Of a stretch of DNA of 64,000 nucleotides, positions 60,896-64,000 are shown piece by piece. A model generated the notes under the pieces. That model had not been told where the DNA came from. It saw only the letters and a list, made by a program, of their open reading frames with translations, and searched no databases. How positions within the stretch are numbered: position 1 is the first letter of the stretch; each line of letters begins with the position of its first letter. Location: NCBI GenBank assembly GCA_052379845.1, contig JBQTCF010000023.1; one strand, 5' to 3'. The position numbers were made by a program, and so were the translations under genes. The stretch is from Roseinatronobacter sp052379845. Lineage in GTDB: Bacteria; Pseudomonadota; Alphaproteobacteria; Rhodobacterales; Rhodobacteraceae.

Positions 60896-62038
60896 TCAGA
60901 TGGCTTGCTGTTTCTGGCGGGCGTAATCGGCGGCGAATTTCGGGGCGATCTTGCGCAGCCGCTCTTCGGTCATCCGCCCCGAGCGCATCAGGTAGTCATG
61001 CGCAAAATCCATCGGGTCAAGCCGCATTTTCTGGCCAAACCCCTCATACCAGTTGGCGGATGTATTGGCCGCATCGACAATCTTGCGCGCGATGGGCGGG
61101 CGCTCGCGCTGATAAGCGGCCAGCGCGGATTCAACACTGTCATTTTCGGACAGCGCGCGAACGAGGGCGATCGCATCTTCCATCGCCAGGCGCGTACCGG
61201 ACCCGATTGAGAAATGCGCGGTATGCACGGCATCGCCAAGGATCGCATATTTCCCGGCAACCCAGTTTTCGCACCACAGGCGCGGGAATTGCCGCCACAT
61301 CGACCGGTTGGTGATCAGTTTCGTGCCTTTCAGCACATCCGCGAAAATTGCACTGCACCGCTGCGCACTTTCATCTTCGCTCAAGCCTTCGAACCCCGCC
61401 TTACGATAGGTTGCGCTGTCGCATTCCACAATAAAGGTACTGCGATCTGGCTGGAACCGATAATGATGCGCATTCATCGGGCCGAATTCGGTCTGAACGA
61501 AGGTTTGCGTTAGGGTGTCGAATGGGATCGTGGCCCCGAACCATGCGAAATGGTTGTCGAAATACTCAATGCTCGGCTTGAAAACATCTTCAAAACTGCG
61601 CCGGACAAGCGAATTCAAACCATCCGCCCCAATGATCAGATCGGCCGTCAACTCCGTGACATCATTAATCTGTGTGTCAAAGCGGATATCAATATCCAGC
61701 GCGCGCGCGCGCTCCTTCAGTATCTCGATAAGATGCAACCGCCCAATCGCGGTGAAACCAACACCGTCAAGCGTGACCGACCCGCCCGGCAGGTTCAGCG
61801 TCATGTTCTTCCAGCGTTCCATATGGGGCGTGACCAGATCATGGGTTTCGGGATCATCACCATTCAGAAAGGCCAGCGCCTCGTCCGAGAAGACCACACC
61901 AAAGCCGAAGGTCGCGCCTTCTGGGTTCTGCTCGGTGACACGGATACGGACATGCGGCATCCGCCGCCGGATCAGAATTGCCGTATAAAGCCCAGCCGGA
62001 CCTGCCCCAAGAATCTCAACGCTTGAAAGTTGTGTCAT
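60896..62038 (-). CDS. Salicylyl-CoA 5-hydroxylase-like FAD monooxygenase
   Basis: The start at 62038 has GGGAGGA and gives 380 residues. Features: VEILGAGPAGLYTAILIRRR, ATFGFGVVFSDEALAF, GADGLNSLVRRSFEDVF, and GDAVHTAHFSIGSGTRLAME near residue 265. It resembles the hydroxylase half of the neighbouring fusion over its whole length; by eye more than half of the first 100 residues are identical. Family members hydroxylate salicylyl-CoA or anthraniloyl-CoA with NAD(P)H and O2. It is first in the minus-strand operon. Confidence 0.9.
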   Translation of the reverse strand: MTQLSSVEILGAGPAGLYTAILIRRRMPHVRIRVTEQNPEGATFGFGVVFSDEALAFLNGDDPETHDLVTPHMERWKNMTLNLPGGSVTLDGVGFTAIGRLHLIEILKERARALDIDIRFDTQINDVTELTADLIIGADGLNSLVRRSFEDVFKPSIEYFDNHFAWFGATIPFDTLTQTFVQTEFGPMNAHHYRFQPDRSTFIVECDSATYRKAGFEGLSEDESAQRCSAIFADVLKGTKLITNRSMWRQFPRLWCENWVAGKYAILGDAVHTAHFSIGSGTRLAMEDAIALVRALSENDSVESALAAYQRERPPIARKIVDAANTSANWYEGFGQKMRLDPMDFAHDYLMRSGRMTEERLRKIAPKFAADYARQKQQAI

Positions 62039-62083
62039 GATTCCTCCCAAAACCCCTCGACGTGTGGCTACTGATAGTCTATA

Positions 62084-62111
62084 ATTATATATTATGCAAA
62101 CACTTTAACAA
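62084..62111 (-). promoter_or_regulatory. Candidate sigma-70 promoter of the salicylate operon
   Basis: On the minus strand TTGTTA (62106-62111) and TATAAT (62084-62089) are 16 bases apart, in an 86-base AT-rich divergent gap. The block ATAATTATATATTAT is nearly self-complementary and may be the IclR-type operator shared with the divergent thioesterase gene. Confidence 0.45.
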
Positions 62112-62124
62112 TATGGAAAGATAC

Positions 62125-62532
62125 ATGCGGAAGACTGTAACCTTCGAGATCAGTTTCGGTGACTGTGACCCCGCCGGAATAGTCTTTTATCCCAATATCT
62201 TCCGTTGGATGGACGCGTCGTTTCATTCTATGCTTCGCGTCGCTGGTGGCCATTCTACCCTCTGCGAAAAATTCGGATCCGTTGGGCTAGGGCTTGTTGA
62301 TGCCGCAGCGCAGTTCAAAAATACGATGCGAAATGATGATGCTCTGACGATACGGGTTGAAATAGCCGAATGGTCGCGACGCACACTCACACTGGCCTAT
62401 ACGGGCGAGGTTGATGGAACCACCGTATTTACGGGTCAGGAAGTAAGGTGCCTTTTCAAACGAACCGAAACCGGTATTGTCGCAGGCGAACTTGCGCCAT
62501 TGCGCGACTATCTGGAGTCCTTCAATGTCTGA
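62125..62532 (+). CDS. 4-hydroxybenzoyl-CoA-type hotdog thioesterase
   Basis: ATG at 62125 (MRKTVTFEISFGDCDPAG) has GGAAAG upstream and gives 135 residues; MERYM at 62113 is an alternative. The motif GDCDPAGIVFYPNIFRWMDA contains the catalytic Asp of the 4HBT family. Later stretches are VGLGLVDAAAQFKNTMRNDD and FTGQEVRCLFKRTETGI. In context it would release gentisate from gentisyl-CoA, the step between hydroxylase and dioxygenase. It is translationally coupled to the regulator gene (overlap of 8 bases). Confidence 0.9.
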   Translation: MRKTVTFEISFGDCDPAGIVFYPNIFRWMDASFHSMLRVAGGHSTLCEKFGSVGLGLVDAAAQFKNTMRNDDALTIRVEIAEWSRRTLTLAYTGEVDGTTVFTGQEVRCLFKRTETGIVAGELAPLRDYLESFNV

Positions 62533-63310
62533 CGAAACCGGACAAGGTCTGAAATCACTCGACACCGCACTTGGCGTGTTGGCATATATGACAGAACAGA
62601 ATGGCCCAAAATCGCTGACCGAAATAGGTCGGGAATGCGGAATGCCACCCAGCAAGGTACATCGCTATCTTGCATCCTTCGTTGCCGCAGGTTTGATGCG
62701 CCAGCCTGGGCGATCAGGGCACTATGATCTGGGACCTGCCGCCATGCAGCTTGGCCTTGCCGCACTCGCTCGGCACGACTTCGTCAATTCTGCAGCTGAC
62801 GGGCTGGCCGATCTTTCGGCACGTACTGGCATGACTGTTCTTTTGTCGGTCTGGGCGAATCAAGGGGCGACAGTTGTGCGGTGGGAAAGGGGCGCGTCGC
62901 CGACTGACACATCCATGGGGCTGGGCACGACGCTGCCATTGCTGAATTCTGCTACAGGCCGTGTTTTTCTTGCTTGGGGTGCGCCGCGTGCGATCGGCCC
63001 TATGCGTGATGAACAACTGCGCAGGCTGGCGCGCCAACCGGGGTTGTCGCTTGATCTGGAGCCTACCAAGGCAAGCCTTGCCGCGTTGGTCGAGCGCACC
63101 CGTGCGCGGGGCTATGCATCGGTCGAAGGGCGCTATATTCCCGGTCTTGTGGCTGCGGCAGCGCCCATACTTGACTGGCAGGGCGAAGCCCAAGCTGCTG
63201 TGACGCTCGTAGGTATAGACCCTGCTTTAATAGCACCCGGATCTGAGCGCATTGAAATTCTTCTTGCGTACTGCTTAGAAAAATCAGTTATTCGGCTTCA
63301 AGCCAAATAA
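62525..63310 (+). CDS. IclR-family transcriptional regulator
   Basis: The start at 62525 gives 261 residues. The N-terminal winged helix reads KSLTEIGRECGMPPSKVHRY and LASFVAAGLMRQPGRSGHYD. The C-terminal IclR effector domain shows TLPLLNSATGRVFLAW and GYASVEGRYIPGLVAAAAPI. IclR proteins sense aromatic acids or their CoA esters and act as repressors or activators. Gene position makes it the probable regulator of the divergent salicylate/gentisate operon and of the thioesterase. Confidence 0.92.
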   Translation: MSDETGQGLKSLDTALGVLAYMTEQNGPKSLTEIGRECGMPPSKVHRYLASFVAAGLMRQPGRSGHYDLGPAAMQLGLAALARHDFVNSAADGLADLSARTGMTVLLSVWANQGATVVRWERGASPTDTSMGLGTTLPLLNSATGRVFLAWGAPRAIGPMRDEQLRRLARQPGLSLDLEPTKASLAALVERTRARGYASVEGRYIPGLVAAAAPILDWQGEAQAAVTLVGIDPALIAPGSERIEILLAYCLEKSVIRLQAK

Positions 63311-63556
63311 TCTCACAAACGATAACCCATTGAAAAGGATAATTTTCCTTCTCGAGGCCAAGGCGATGTGCTTGCCCCAAGTTTCGAGTAATGCGAATGT
63401 ATAGGCGTCGGTTTCAATAGGCAAACCGGCATTTTCAGCCAGTGACAGAATGGCTTCGCGACTGACCAGGTCGCGGACACGAAAAGGTAAATCGACTCCA
63501 GCAAATCTCGTAGCAGCGCCGGCAAAACTTAGCGCATCCAGAGGGCTCTGTTTCAT
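63284..63556 (-). CDS. Hypothetical protein of 90 residues, convergent with the IclR gene
   Basis: The frame begins MKQSPLDALSFAGAATRFAG and contains LVSREAILSLAENAGLPIET. It overlaps the end of the regulator gene by 27 bases on the other strand. No clear ribosome site, signal or membrane segment is seen, and no family is recognised. It may be a truncated gene left beside the IS5 remnant or a chance frame. Confidence 0.3.
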   Translation of the reverse strand: MKQSPLDALSFAGAATRFAGVDLPFRVRDLVSREAILSLAENAGLPIETDAYTFALLETWGKHIALASRRKIILFNGLSFVRLFGLKPNN

Positions 63557-63606
63557 GAGTCACGAGAGCGATTCACCTTATGGATACAGCTTGACAGCTG
63601 CGAAGC

Positions 63607-64000
63607 ATGAGCAGACCCAAACCCTCCGCATACAAAACCCACAACTGGCCAGCCTCCAACGAGGCGCTCAAGCGCCGCGGCTCACTGACGATCTGGTTTG
63701 ATGCCGCCATCCAGAGCGGCCTAACGACGAAGGTACTATTCGGGGTGGCGCTCCGCTAAACGACCGGGTTCTTCGCGCGCCTGCTGCGCCTGCTGCGCCT
63801 GATAGGCCTGGACTGGGCGGTGCCCAACCTCAACAAGCCGTCACTGCGCAAGAACACCCTGAAGGTTAACATTCCCTATCGTGGTTCGGACAGCCCCTTG
63901 CACCTGCTAGTCGATAGCACCGTGATCAAGGTCGAAGGCGAAGGCGAGTGGAGCGACCGCAAGTGCGGCGGCCCCGAACGGCGTGTCCGCCGCAAGATCC
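63607..64000 (+). pseudogene. IS5-family transposase, decayed N-terminal part running off the window
   Basis: ATG at 63607 reads YKTHNWPASNEALKRRGSLT then IWFDAAIQSG; about 20 residues usual in this group are deleted after IWFD. An in-frame stop follows at about 63757, after FGVALR, where other members have RQTTGF. Sequence continues LDWAVPNLNKPS, LKVNIPYRGSDSPLHLLVDS and IKVEGEGEWSDRK. It belongs to the same IS5 group as the remnant at 44670 but lies on the opposite strand. Confidence 0.8.

Noticed and set aside
1..64000. CRISPR arrays, tRNA or rRNA genes, attachment sites and integrase
   Set aside because: No regular short repeats with spacers, no cloverleaf-like or rRNA sequence, and no integrase or relaxase gene were seen by reading; a dedicated scan could still find an att site.

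Overview
The window reads as accessory DNA, probably a plasmid or integrative element, from a marine-type alphaproteobacterium of the Rhodobacteraceae (Roseobacter group). That placement is inferred from GC-rich coding, the Rhodobacteraceae-style VirB operon, a fused TRAP-TAXI transporter, a RibH2-type lumazine synthase and alphaproteobacterial insertion sequences. I saw no tRNA, rRNA or CRISPR array.

Region 1 (1-17.2 kb) is a mobility backbone. A truncated class I DNA methyltransferase overlaps a small ribbon-helix-helix protein. Next comes a near-complete type IV secretion operon on the minus strand, read virB1-B2-B3-B4-lipoprotein-SLT protein-B5-like-B8-B9-B10-B11-small periplasmic protein-B6, with mostly ATGA stop/start overlaps. 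No VirD4 or relaxase gene lies inside the window. To its right are two exported proteins, a winged-helix replication-initiator-like gene behind a hairpin-rich leader, and a secreted nuclease/phosphatase-fold protein.

Region 2 (17.2-19.9 kb) is a decayed IS3-family element cut cleanly by an IS110-family element.

Region 3 (19.9-44.5 kb) is a catabolic island built around an FMN-dependent luciferase-like monooxygenase with two flavin reductases. It carries its own FMN supply: lumazine synthase, riboflavin synthase, GTP cyclohydrolase II and a stand-alone riboflavin kinase. It also holds alcohol dehydrogenases (MDR and SDR), an aldehyde dehydrogenase, a CoA-transferase, acyl-CoA dehydrogenase, a hydratase/hydroxyacyl-CoA dehydrogenase, thiolase, ETF, a sugar-family ABC importer and an AcoR-like regulator. 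The inferred logic is: import an alcohol or diol, oxidise it to a ketone, insert oxygen with FMNH2, oxidise the aldehyde to an acid, form the CoA ester and run beta-oxidation. A palindrome of the form TGTCKC-N4-GMGACA occurs once at the head of each transcription unit (seven sites). It is the best candidate operator for the AcoR-like protein, which lacks the sigma-54 GAFTGA loop.

Region 4 (44.7-46.7 kb) holds an IS5-family remnant next to a frameshifted IS701-family element, followed by an AT-rich orphan gene.

Region 5 (47.7-63.3 kb) is a salicylate-to-gentisate island that appears to run through CoA thioesters. It has a fused hydroxylase/CoA ligase, a second salicylyl-CoA 5-hydroxylase-like enzyme, a thioesterase, gentisate dioxygenase, a GST-type maleylpyruvate isomerase, fumarylpyruvate hydrolase, a TRAP-TAXI importer, a salicylaldehyde-dehydrogenase-like enzyme, a Tat-exported GMC oxidoreductase and an IclR-type regulator. 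A decayed IS5 transposase starts at the right edge, so the island lies between IS5-family debris.
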